Shown here: piece after piece, positions 42,319 through 50,518 of the stretch
How positions within the stretch are numbered: position 1 is the stretch's first letter
Layout of the letters: each line of letters opens with the position of its first letter
From: Flavobacterium sp. UBA6203
GTDB taxonomy: Bacteria; Bacteroidota; Bacteroidia; Flavobacteriales; Flavobacteriaceae
Assembly: GCA_002421645.1 (NCBI GenBank)
Contig: DIST01000041.1
Span: forward strand, 1-58,777
Reading direction: 5' to 3'
Length of the DNA: 58,777 nt
Made by a program: the position numbers and the translations under genes
Notes under the pieces: model-generated
What the model was told of the DNA's origin: nothing
The model's input: the letters and a program-made list of their open reading frames with translations, nothing else
Database searches by the model: none

Positions 42319-42475
42319 CAGAAATCCCATTGAGCAAAGCAAAACCAACTTGCCCTTGAACTTGCCCTTGAACTTGCCCTTGAACTTGCCCTTGAACTTG
42401 CCCTTACCCTTGCCCTTGTCATTCCGCCAAAATAGGAATCTCCTACACAGTAGGCAAACGTTTCACAAAGTGAAA
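42319..42475. repeat. Dispersed intergenic repeat, copy 2, with hexamer minisatellite
   Basis: Same layout as 30078-30222, with twelve CTTGCC/CTTGAA-type hexamers (42349-42420) instead of ten. It ends in the same two small hairpins (CCTAC-ACA-GTAGG and GTTTCAC-AAA-GTGAAAC). Confidence 0.9.
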
Positions 42476-42485
42476 CCAACCTTTT

Positions 42486-42545
42486 CACCCATCACCCATC
42501 ACCCATCACCCATTACCCATCACCCATTACCCATCACCCATCACC
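42486..42545. repeat. Tandem CACCCAT 7-bp repeat
   Basis: About eight heptamers of CACCCAT, two of them with ATTACCC instead of ATCACCC, end just before the stop of the 42549 gene. Confidence 0.85.
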
Positions 42546-42548
42546 GCA

Positions 42549-43265
42549 TCAATCCAAATAATACCAAGGAATCCCCAACAACCCCTCCTTATACTCCACT
42601 TCCACCTTATCGTTAATCTGATACTGCTCATACTCCTCACTTGAAACTGTAATATCCTCGGCATCATAATGGTGTCCCCATGGTTTTACCTTTACATAAA
42701 ACGTGCGACCTCCCTTTCTTCTTGTAGTAATATGCTTATCAATCACCTCTGTTTTATACACTTTAGGTTCCGAGTAATCAAACGAGCAATTCACCGCTAT
42801 TACCGAACTGTAACTGTAGATAAAGAAACTAAAAACAATCGAACCATAAATCCACCACTTGTCCTTATTAGAATCCGAAATCTGCCTGTGCGTAACCAAC
42901 AAAAAAACACAAATCCCCACAAACGCAATCGTGCCCGCAGTGAGAACCGCTACATAAGAATCCGTTTCATAATCTAACAACGTACGAACTACTATTACCC
43001 AAGCGGGTAAATCGATAAAATCCGCTACATCATATTCATCTTTGGCATTGCGATCTATTTCTACTAACGAAGCAATACTGGGCTTGTTTAACCCATTCAA
43101 AAACATCCCCACAAAAGGCAGCAACAGCAACGCCACCAACAAATAGTCATACGGTCTAGGATAAAACAAAAACCACATACACAACCCCATAGACACATAC
43201 TCCAACCAATCGAGTTTGTGGAGGGTGTAGACTTTTGAAGAGGTGTCTTTTTTGAATAGGTTCAT
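42549..43265 (-). CDS. Membrane protein of unknown function
   Basis: A 238-residue protein with helices at residues about 24-57, 106-125 and 137-156 and a C-terminal soluble domain (TFYVKVKPWGHHYDAEDITV, EYEQYQINDKVEVEYKEG). Its start codon overlaps the hsdR stop, so it may be the last gene of the restriction operon, though this may be coincidence. Confidence 0.65.
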   Translation of the reverse strand: MNLFKKDTSSKVYTLHKLDWLEYVSMGLCMWFLFYPRPYDYLLVALLLLPFVGMFLNGLNKPSIASLVEIDRNAKDEYDVADFIDLPAWVIVVRTLLDYETDSYVAVLTAGTIAFVGICVFLLVTHRQISDSNKDKWWIYGSIVFSFFIYSYSSVIAVNCSFDYSEPKVYKTEVIDKHITTRRKGGRTFYVKVKPWGHHYDAEDITVSSEEYEQYQINDKVEVEYKEGLLGIPWYYLD

Positions 43266-46200
43266 TATTTTTTATACTTCTTAAAATTCTCAGCCTGTTC
43301 AAAAATCTCTTTATACACTTCGTCTCTGTCTACTGGTGGATAATCGTTTTCAGCTAAAAGAATAATTAAATCCACTTTAAGTTCTGCTTTAATATCATCA
43401 CGTTTACTCCAATCGGTGTATTTTGCTTTATCGTCTACAACGGTTTTGACTTTTTGAGCTAATGTAACTAGCTTATCGTTTGGATAACTAAAATCATACT
43501 TTACAGCCAATGCTTTTAAAATATCGTAAAAAGCTTTTTCCTCAAAGTCAATCCCTAAATCTTTGAAGGAATCTTTTTCTTTTTTAAGTGCATAATACAA
43601 ATCGATAATTTCATCTGTAAAGTCCTCTAATACTTCACTACGCAATACATCACTTTCTTTACGTTCATTATATTTATCAACAATGGCTTGTAAACGTTTT
43701 GAAAAATCTATTCCCGTTATTTTATTAATTTTTTTAACGTCATCTATAGCTTTAGCTAAAAGCTTTTGCAATAGTTTAATTTTGGTATTAGGTAATTTGA
43801 TTTTATCAATTTTAGCCATGTAATCATCCGAGAAAATATCTATTTCGGTTTGATTCTCATCTCCTAATTTGAAAATTTCTTCTACACCATCACTCTCAAT
43901 CGCATCTTGAAGCATTTGCTTCACTCGATTATTCATTTGAGCAGTATCTGGTGCAACTCCTTTGGTTAATTTGAATACTATGGAGCGAACGGCTAAGTAA
44001 AAGTGAATTTCATCTCTTTGCGTTTCTGAAAATGCACCACTTCCAGAACAAATATCATAAGCCGATTTTAAACGTTTTACAATGTACATGAATCGTTTTT
44101 CCAATTCCTGTGTTAATTGCACAAACTCAGCGGCTTGATTTAATGTTTTTAATTGTTGCAACGGAATACCTGATAAATATCCCGAAGTGTCAAACTTGTG
44201 AAACAATTTGCCTAACAAATCTAATTGGTCTTTAACCACCACAATAGATTGTTCAATATCTTCAATATTTTGATTGTCGGCATTGTTGTAATGTGCTAAC
44301 GCTAGATTCATTTGCTTTTTAATACCGATATAATCTACGACCAAACCTTTTTCCTTGCCTTCAAATTTTCGATTAACTCGAGAAATCGTTTGAATCAAGT
44401 TATGACGTTGAATAGGTTTGTCAATATACATGGTATCTAAAAAAGGAACATCAAAACCAGTCAACCACATATCTACTACGATGGCAATTTTAAAATTAGA
44501 TTTCTCATTTTTAAATTGGCGGTCTAATTCTTTGCGGTCGTCTTTAGTTCCTAGTGCATTATATAACTCTTCCTCGTCATCTTTCCCTCTGGTCATCACC
44601 ATTTTGATGCGTTCCATAGGTTTGATTTCTTTTTTGTCTTTATCTGATAATTCTACACCATCTGCTGCAACTTTAACTTCGCCCCATTCTGGTCGCAAGG
44701 CTAGAATGTTTTTATATAATTCATAAGCTATTGGTCGGCTACTGCAAACAAACATAGCTTTTCCACGTACTGTTGCACCTTCAGCAATTCTGTTTTCATA
44801 ATGCGTAACAAAGTCTTCGGCTACTGTTTTTAAACGTGTTGGGTCTCCAATGATGGCATTCATTTGTGCCATCGCTTTTTTACTTTCTTCTATTTGGTTT
44901 TCATTGCTACCTTCTTCCGCACATCGGTTATAATAGGCTTCAATCTCTTCGAGTTTCTGATTGTTCAATAAGACTTTTGCAGCTCTTCCCTCATACACAA
45001 TACGAACCGTAATTTCATCTTTAACCGATTCGTTCATAGTGTAAGCATCTACAATATCTCCAAATACGTCAATGGTTGCATCTATAGGCGTTCCTGTAAA
45101 ACCAACATAAGTAGCATTAGGTAACGAATCGTGTAAGTATTTAGCAAAACCAAACGTTTTTCTTACACCGTTTTCTGTAACCACTACTTTTTGGTCTAAA
45201 TTAGTTTGACTTCTATGGGCTTCATCCGAAATACAAATGACATTGGTTCGGTCAGTTAGTAATCTTGTGTCTTCGGTAAACTTGTGAATAGTAGTTAAGA
45301 AAACGCCACCGCTATTCCTTCCTTGCAATAACGCTCTTAAATGGGTTCTGCTCTCTACACTAATAATCGATTCGTCACCCACAAAACCTTTTGCATTGGT
45401 AAACTGTCCAGATAATTGGTCGTCTAAATCGGTTCGGTCTGTAATAATGACAATCGTTGGACTTGAAAAATGAGTACTTCTCATCAACAAACGACTTAAA
45501 TACAACATGGTGTAACTTTTACCACAGCCTGTTGTACCAAAATAAGTTCCTCCTTTACCGTCACCTAAAGGTTTTTGATGGTTTTTTATATTTTCAAAAA
45601 GTTTGTTAGCCGCATAATATTGTGGGTAGCGACAAACAATTTTTTCATTCTTTTTAGAACTATCGGGTAAGTAGATAAAGTTTTGAATAATATCTCGTAA
45701 TCGCTTGCGATTAAACATGCCTTGAATTAATGTAAACATAGCATCAATACCGTCTACTTCATTTGGCATACCTTCAATTTTTCTCCAAGCATAAAAGAAT
45801 TCATAAGGCGCAAAGAAAGAACCCGATTTGGTATTTACCCCATCGCTAATCACACAAAACGCATTGTATTTGAACAATTCTGGAATATCCTTTCTATATC
45901 TTGTTGTTAATTGTACGTAGGCGTTATGAATAGTTACATTTTCCTGAATAGCCGTTTTAAATTCAAACACTACTAATGGCAATCCATTAATGTATAAAAT
46001 CAAATCGGGAATACGCATTTCGTATCCTTTGATTGCTAATTGATTCACGATTTTATACGAATTGTTATCTTTATCAGAATAATCAATCAATTGGATAAAT
46101 ATATCTTTCTGATTACGGTCTTCACGTTTTAGCAAAAAGCCATCGCTGACCATTTTCATGAACGTTTTATTGCTTTCATATAAATCAGAAGAAGGCAAAC

Positions 46201-46453
46201 GTTCTAAATCGCGAATAATGGAATCTACTTCAGCATCCGTAATATAATCCTTAGCGTAATTAGATTTTAAATAGTTTTTTAAATCCGCATCAATCAACAC
46301 TTTTTCAGTAACGATATGACCGTATTGTGTGGGTGGTTCTTCTACTCCTTGAAACTCATTTTTGCGCACTTCACCACCTACAAGATGCGTCATTTGCTCG
46401 TCTTGTAATAAGTGGATAAAGGCTTGTTCTAATTGTGCTTCTGTGAATTTCAT
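43265..46453 (-). CDS. hsdR: Type I restriction endonuclease subunit R
   Basis: A 1062-residue motor/nuclease subunit. PD-(D/E)XK nuclease in the N-terminus: D150 (IPDLILY), E164 and K166 (FEFKTA). Helicase: Walker A G306-S313 (GTTGCGKS), DEAH at 410-413, VGFTGTPI, and motif VI QTISRVNR. It translocates and cuts unmodified DNA with HsdM and HsdS. The last gene of the restriction operon before the small membrane gene; its start overlaps the AlbA_2 gene by 4 bp. Confidence 0.97.
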   Translation of the reverse strand: MKFTEAQLEQAFIHLLQDEQMTHLVGGEVRKNEFQGVEEPPTQYGHIVTEKVLIDADLKNYLKSNYAKDYITDAEVDSIIRDLERLPSSDLYESNKTFMKMVSDGFLLKREDRNQKDIFIQLIDYSDKDNNSYKIVNQLAIKGYEMRIPDLILYINGLPLVVFEFKTAIQENVTIHNAYVQLTTRYRKDIPELFKYNAFCVISDGVNTKSGSFFAPYEFFYAWRKIEGMPNEVDGIDAMFTLIQGMFNRKRLRDIIQNFIYLPDSSKKNEKIVCRYPQYYAANKLFENIKNHQKPLGDGKGGTYFGTTGCGKSYTMLYLSRLLMRSTHFSSPTIVIITDRTDLDDQLSGQFTNAKGFVGDESIISVESRTHLRALLQGRNSGGVFLTTIHKFTEDTRLLTDRTNVICISDEAHRSQTNLDQKVVVTENGVRKTFGFAKYLHDSLPNATYVGFTGTPIDATIDVFGDIVDAYTMNESVKDEITVRIVYEGRAAKVLLNNQKLEEIEAYYNRCAEEGSNENQIEESKKAMAQMNAIIGDPTRLKTVAEDFVTHYENRIAEGATVRGKAMFVCSSRPIAYELYKNILALRPEWGEVKVAADGVELSDKDKKEIKPMERIKMVMTRGKDDEEELYNALGTKDDRKELDRQFKNEKSNFKIAIVVDMWLTGFDVPFLDTMYIDKPIQRHNLIQTISRVNRKFEGKEKGLVVDYIGIKKQMNLALAHYNNADNQNIEDIEQSIVVVKDQLDLLGKLFHKFDTSGYLSGIPLQQLKTLNQAAEFVQLTQELEKRFMYIVKRLKSAYDICSGSGAFSETQRDEIHFYLAVRSIVFKLTKGVAPDTAQMNNRVKQMLQDAIESDGVEEIFKLGDENQTEIDIFSDDYMAKIDKIKLPNTKIKLLQKLLAKAIDDVKKINKITGIDFSKRLQAIVDKYNERKESDVLRSEVLEDFTDEIIDLYYALKKEKDSFKDLGIDFEEKAFYDILKALAVKYDFSYPNDKLVTLAQKVKTVVDDKAKYTDWSKRDDIKAELKVDLIILLAENDYPPVDRDEVYKEIFEQAENFKKYKK

Positions 46454-47844
46454 GCTATTTTTAAGGTTTTTCCTTTTGAAGTTAATCTGTATTTTTGTTT
46501 ACTGCTACTTGGTTTTTCTGGAATAGTTATTTCAATTAAACCTAATTCAATAGCTGGCTGTAAATAATTTTTTCTAAAATTAGGCTTATGTGTAAGTTTC
46601 ATAAAGCGCATTAATTCGCTAATACTATATTCTTGATCCATTATTAATAGTAGACTTTTGACTGGGTCGGTAACTAGGTCGGTAACTAGGTCGGTAACTA
46701 GGTCGTTTGTTTGACCACCTATCTGACCACCATCATCAACTACTAAATGAGTATGCAATGTAACCAAAATACCACCATCTAAACTGGTAATTTCTGGTTC
46801 AGGAAGACCTGCTTCTTTACAAGCTTCATAAATTTTTATAGTACCACGACCCCAAGAATCTATATAACCTGCTTTGAAACAAACATCAGCTATTAAGGGG
46901 TTTCTAGGTCTTGACACATGATGCCCTTTCAAGCTTTCAACGGTCATTCCTTCAGGTAGATTGCCCTCGTTCCATAGCATAAGTTTATGATCATACACTC
47001 TAATTTGTATCATAGAACCCATATAGGTACGATGTACGAGTGCATTCAATAACATTTCTCGAATGGCTGCCACAGGATAAATATCTTTTTCTATACGCTG
47101 TAATCCTTCAAAAACAATGGGTTTTGTTAAGAATTTTGCATTTAGTATTTCAGGAACTTGTACTAATAATTCTAAAATATTACCTTCTAAAACTTCTTGA
47201 AATCTTAAATCTGCATCGGTTGTTCCAAATCGACCTATTTTGACTTTAATGTTGGGATAAAATTTATTAGGGTCTTTACCAAACAAAATAAGAGCCGCTC
47301 GTTTTATGGCATCTCCATTTGCTAAACGCAATTTTTCAAGGGTTTCTTGCAAGGGTAAATCCATAATATCTTGGGGTAAACGCCCACTTATGGAAGCTTC
47401 TTTTTTGAAAAATGCAATGCTTTTAGGTGCTATATCTTCAAAACTAGCACTTTCTTCAATGACATCATCCCAAGTTTTACCAGCTTTTTTTAACAGAAAT
47501 TCGTTCAGTTCTACTCCAGTTAATTCGATTTTTGTACTACCTGTTCGGTAATAATAACGACCACGCAGCGAAACTGGAACGGTGTACGGATTTACTTTTA
47601 TTTGAATGTATTTTTTTTCCGATTCTTCAAGCAACTGAACATCGCAAACGATACCCATTTGATTGCGTATTTTATTAGGTATGTCTTCTAATAACCTTTG
47701 ATAGTTATCTAAATGAACTACTTCGCCAGCATCGCTTTTACCAATAAAAATAGTACCTCCAATAGCATTAGCAAAACCACATATCCATTTTAGATAGTCG
47801 TCGTGCCAGGATTGTTTCCATTCTATGTTTTGCGATTCGCTCAT
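46450..47844 (-). CDS. AlbA_2/Schlafen-type ATP-binding protein
   Basis: A 464-residue protein: an N-terminal AlbA_2 (Schlafen-like) domain (NIEWKQSWHDDYLKWICGFA, then GGTIFIGK), a helical middle and a GHKL-like ATPase segment (AIREMLLNALVHR), with a winged-helix C-terminus. It also has a short LVTD tandem repeat near residue 390. Such genes often sit in type I loci and are thought to be defence regulators or RNA-cutting. Start chosen at MSESQ (47844); an upstream Met adds two residues. Confidence 0.8.
   Translation of the reverse strand: MSESQNIEWKQSWHDDYLKWICGFANAIGGTIFIGKSDAGEVVHLDNYQRLLEDIPNKIRNQMGIVCDVQLLEESEKKYIQIKVNPYTVPVSLRGRYYYRTGSTKIELTGVELNEFLLKKAGKTWDDVIEESASFEDIAPKSIAFFKKEASISGRLPQDIMDLPLQETLEKLRLANGDAIKRAALILFGKDPNKFYPNIKVKIGRFGTTDADLRFQEVLEGNILELLVQVPEILNAKFLTKPIVFEGLQRIEKDIYPVAAIREMLLNALVHRTYMGSMIQIRVYDHKLMLWNEGNLPEGMTVESLKGHHVSRPRNPLIADVCFKAGYIDSWGRGTIKIYEACKEAGLPEPEITSLDGGILVTLHTHLVVDDGGQIGGQTNDLVTDLVTDLVTDPVKSLLLIMDQEYSISELMRFMKLTHKPNFRKNYLQPAIELGLIEITIPEKPSSSKQKYRLTSKGKTLKIA
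46661..46704. repeat. 12-bp tandem repeat inside the AlbA_2 gene
   Basis: GGTCGGTAACTA is repeated over about three and a half units and encodes LVTD repeats. Its multiple-of-3 length keeps the frame, so copy changes are tolerated. Confidence 0.85.
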
Positions 47845-47957
47845 ATTCAAATTAGGTCTGTTTCTTAACAGAAATGTAAATATATTAATTTTATGCTTTG
47901 CTCTTTTTCCTATTTGATTACGTTTATAAAATCAATTAAAAGTTGAATATCAAATAT

Positions 47958-49091
47958 TTATTTAGCCTTTTGAGCATCTAAAAACAGTACCAACTTATTA
48001 AAAATGGATAACAAGTGATCTTGATTTAATTTATCAATTATAAATTGAGATAAATTAGAAATCTCTTCTTCTGATGGATGATAATGTTGCACAGCAAAAT
48101 GTGACCAATCTAATGAAGTTGTTCTAAAATGCTCAGCAAAAGCATGCTTTTTTTCTTCTTCAGTAAAATCAATTACATTATACTTTTCTCTATCTTTTAA
48201 TAGATTTCCTTGCATTTCAATGGCAATATGCATTTTCTTTTCATCAGTTAGTAATTTTTCATAAACTACTGTAATCATTAAATTACTATGATTGTTTGAA
48301 ACATAATATACCAATCGTTTGTCATTATGACTATTTATTCTAGGTTCATATTTACTTACTCCATTTAAAATATTCCCTGCTTCAATCACTTGTCTCAATA
48401 TATGGTCTCTCAACTTATATTTAATTTCAACTAATTGATTAATTTCTTGTTGATTCTTATAATAAAAATGAATATTATCTTTTTCCATAACAGGATGACT
48501 TAAATTGATTATATTTTGGTAAAAATCTTTTAAAAACACCAGGTATTTATCACTAGCACCTAATACATAACTACCGAGATTAAACATTACTCTTTCCATA
48601 AATTGTGAATGGGTAATATTGATAAAATGAGGATGCTTTATATCTGAGATGGGATGAAGCGATAAAATAATTCCAACTTTAGTGGCTGCATTTATTTCAT
48701 TATAATATTCATCCAAATCATTATTCAAAACATGATATACTTTGTTCTCTATAATAATGGCTTGTTCATTATTTTGCAGTAAAATATCAATACGCTTTTG
48801 ATTTTTAGTTCCGTATTCTGTAAGTACTTCAAAATTTAAAAAAGTATCAAAAACCTTATTCTCTTTTGCTAATGATGATGCGTTAATGAGTTCCATTAAA
48901 CTTGTAACAAACAAGTCTTTTAGTTTGTGAACTTCATGAACATCAAAATAAAAGGCGTAAATGTTAGACAACACATTTTCATAATGCGGTTGTTTAGCAA
49001 TTCCTAAAAAGGTTTTTGGTTTTCCTTTTATTATGGGAATATCATTTTGATTTAGAAAGTGTTGTAATTTATTTAGTTCAATGTTATTCAT
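47958..49091 (-). CDS. PD-(D/E)XK nuclease-family protein
   Basis: A 377-residue protein with a clear nuclease core: D102 (KRIDILL), then E115 and K117 (IIIENKVYH). It matches the PD-(D/E)XK nuclease superfamily found beside restriction genes. Its start overlaps the upstream DUF6998-like gene by 8 bp. It may be an additional nuclease of the locus. Confidence 0.8.
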   Translation of the reverse strand: MNNIELNKLQHFLNQNDIPIIKGKPKTFLGIAKQPHYENVLSNIYAFYFDVHEVHKLKDLFVTSLMELINASSLAKENKVFDTFLNFEVLTEYGTKNQKRIDILLQNNEQAIIIENKVYHVLNNDLDEYYNEINAATKVGIILSLHPISDIKHPHFINITHSQFMERVMFNLGSYVLGASDKYLVFLKDFYQNIINLSHPVMEKDNIHFYYKNQQEINQLVEIKYKLRDHILRQVIEAGNILNGVSKYEPRINSHNDKRLVYYVSNNHSNLMITVVYEKLLTDEKKMHIAIEMQGNLLKDREKYNVIDFTEEEKKHAFAEHFRTTSLDWSHFAVQHYHPSEEEISNLSQFIIDKLNQDHLLSIFNKLVLFLDAQKAK

Positions 49092-49545
49092 GAATTCTTT
49101 TTATTTTATCATTTTCAGCATCATTGTTCAATTCTTGCAACTTTATAACCGACAATCGATAATTGTGTTTTCTTTCTGTTGGTAAATGACTCAATATCTT
49201 TTCATATATCAATACTCCTAATCCATTATACACTTCTTCAAAACTACCGTCTTCATTTAGTTTTACAGCTATGAAATATTTTGGAATATTCATTAAGTCT
49301 TTTGTAAAATAAAAGTAATTGTTAAAAGACGCTTTTATTTGTACTTTTTTGTCTTCATTACCTGTTACATAACCATCATAAACTTCTTTATTATTGCCAT
49401 ACAAAGTTAATCCATAATGCTCTGCTACTAAAACTTCTCCAATATCACCCACTAACTTACCATCTAAAGTGAAACTTTTGTTGTGGTGTTTATACTTTTC
49501 TTTCAAGGCTCTTGTTAGGGCTAAAAGCTGTTGGATTTCTTGCAT
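49084..49545 (-). CDS. DUF6998-like restriction-fold protein
   Basis: A 153-residue protein with GDIGEVLVAEHYGL, VYDGYV and KKVQIKASF: E37, D57 and Q69-x-K71, the layout of a PD-(D/E)XK fold. It resembles the DUF6998 family. It is 6 bp from the upstream gene and overlaps the following gene by 8 bp. Confidence 0.7.
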   Translation of the reverse strand: MQEIQQLLALTRALKEKYKHHNKSFTLDGKLVGDIGEVLVAEHYGLTLYGNNKEVYDGYVTGNEDKKVQIKASFNNYFYFTKDLMNIPKYFIAVKLNEDGSFEEVYNGLGVLIYEKILSHLPTERKHNYRLSVIKLQELNNDAENDKIKRIHE

Positions 49546-49551
49546 TAAAAA

Positions 49552-50514
49552 TTAAATTTCATTAAAATTAAATTGCTTTTCACCTGCCAATAATGTTCGA
49601 ATACCAAACCTTTTGTCTAAATAATTTGTTAGGATAATAAAATTATCTATAGAATATTCTAATTTTTCCAATCCCATAAACTCATCAAAAACAATATTGC
49701 TTTCTACAAACTCGTTCTCGATTCTCAATGAGTTTTCAGATTGTCTCTCTGCATCATTTTCTACTAAATTTTTAAGAACTGTAGATTTTACTACATTAAA
49801 TATTTGTTCAAGTGATTTGTTATGTTCATTTTTATTAGAATTTAAAGTCGCATTTACATTAGAAATGAACTCTTGAAAACTTTCACCATTTTCAATTCTT
49901 TTTGGTTCTGAATGAAATGAAATTTGTCTTTTCCTGTTGAAAAAATATTTATGATGAACTCTTGCTACTTTCGTTTGACGAGCATGGGGTTTAATTAAAA
50001 TAGAATGTGGAAAATATAAATAATCTCTCCAATGTATTGTGTTAGTTCCGTAAGACATTCTATTATCATGGAATGTGTCCCAATAAATAGTTTCAAGACT
50101 ATACTTCAATTTCATTAGTAAACCATACCTAACAAAGTTTGGTGCTATATATCTAACATAATTAAAATCATTACTTAAATCAACTAATAGATTATGTTGA
50201 AGATAATCTTTGGTTACTGAATCAACATGTAAATGGAAAGTGTATGCACCAGGATTATCTATAAAGCTAAGCGTATTTTTTCGGTTCCGCATGTCAACAT
50301 TGTTGCTGTGTTCATAATAAAAATCACTCCTCTTCATTTGAAGGAATAAAGGAATATAAGTATCTATCCGAATATCATACCCCCTTAGTCTTTCTGATGT
50401 ACCTGAAAAGTAATGAATATCAAATTCATTATTTCCTCGAAAATCACTTAAAAAACAACTTTCAATAAAAGATTGGTATTGCGCTTCTGAAAAGCCTGAT
50501 TTTATATCTGCCAT
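49552..50514 (-). CDS. Hypothetical protein in the restriction operon
   Basis: A 320-residue protein. The N-terminal segment ERLRGYDIRI and LFLQMKRSDF could be a degenerate PD-(D/E)XK site (D47, Q59, K61). The rest includes NNVDMRNRKNTLSF and is not recognised. It lies 4 bp after the ATPase gene, so it may work with it as an effector. Confidence 0.6.
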   Translation of the reverse strand: MADIKSGFSEAQYQSFIESCFLSDFRGNNEFDIHYFSGTSERLRGYDIRIDTYIPLFLQMKRSDFYYEHSNNVDMRNRKNTLSFIDNPGAYTFHLHVDSVTKDYLQHNLLVDLSNDFNYVRYIAPNFVRYGLLMKLKYSLETIYWDTFHDNRMSYGTNTIHWRDYLYFPHSILIKPHARQTKVARVHHKYFFNRKRQISFHSEPKRIENGESFQEFISNVNATLNSNKNEHNKSLEQIFNVVKSTVLKNLVENDAERQSENSLRIENEFVESNIVFDEFMGLEKLEYSIDNFIILTNYLDKRFGIRTLLAGEKQFNFNEI

Positions 50515-50518
50515 TTAA

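Noticed and set aside
42231..42488. ORF with RASSRASSRASS-type repeats
   Set aside because: It is only the hexamer minisatellite read in frame, not a protein gene.
42319..42545. CRISPR array suspicion from regular repeats
   Set aside because: Units are 6-7 bp without spacers, so these are minisatellites.
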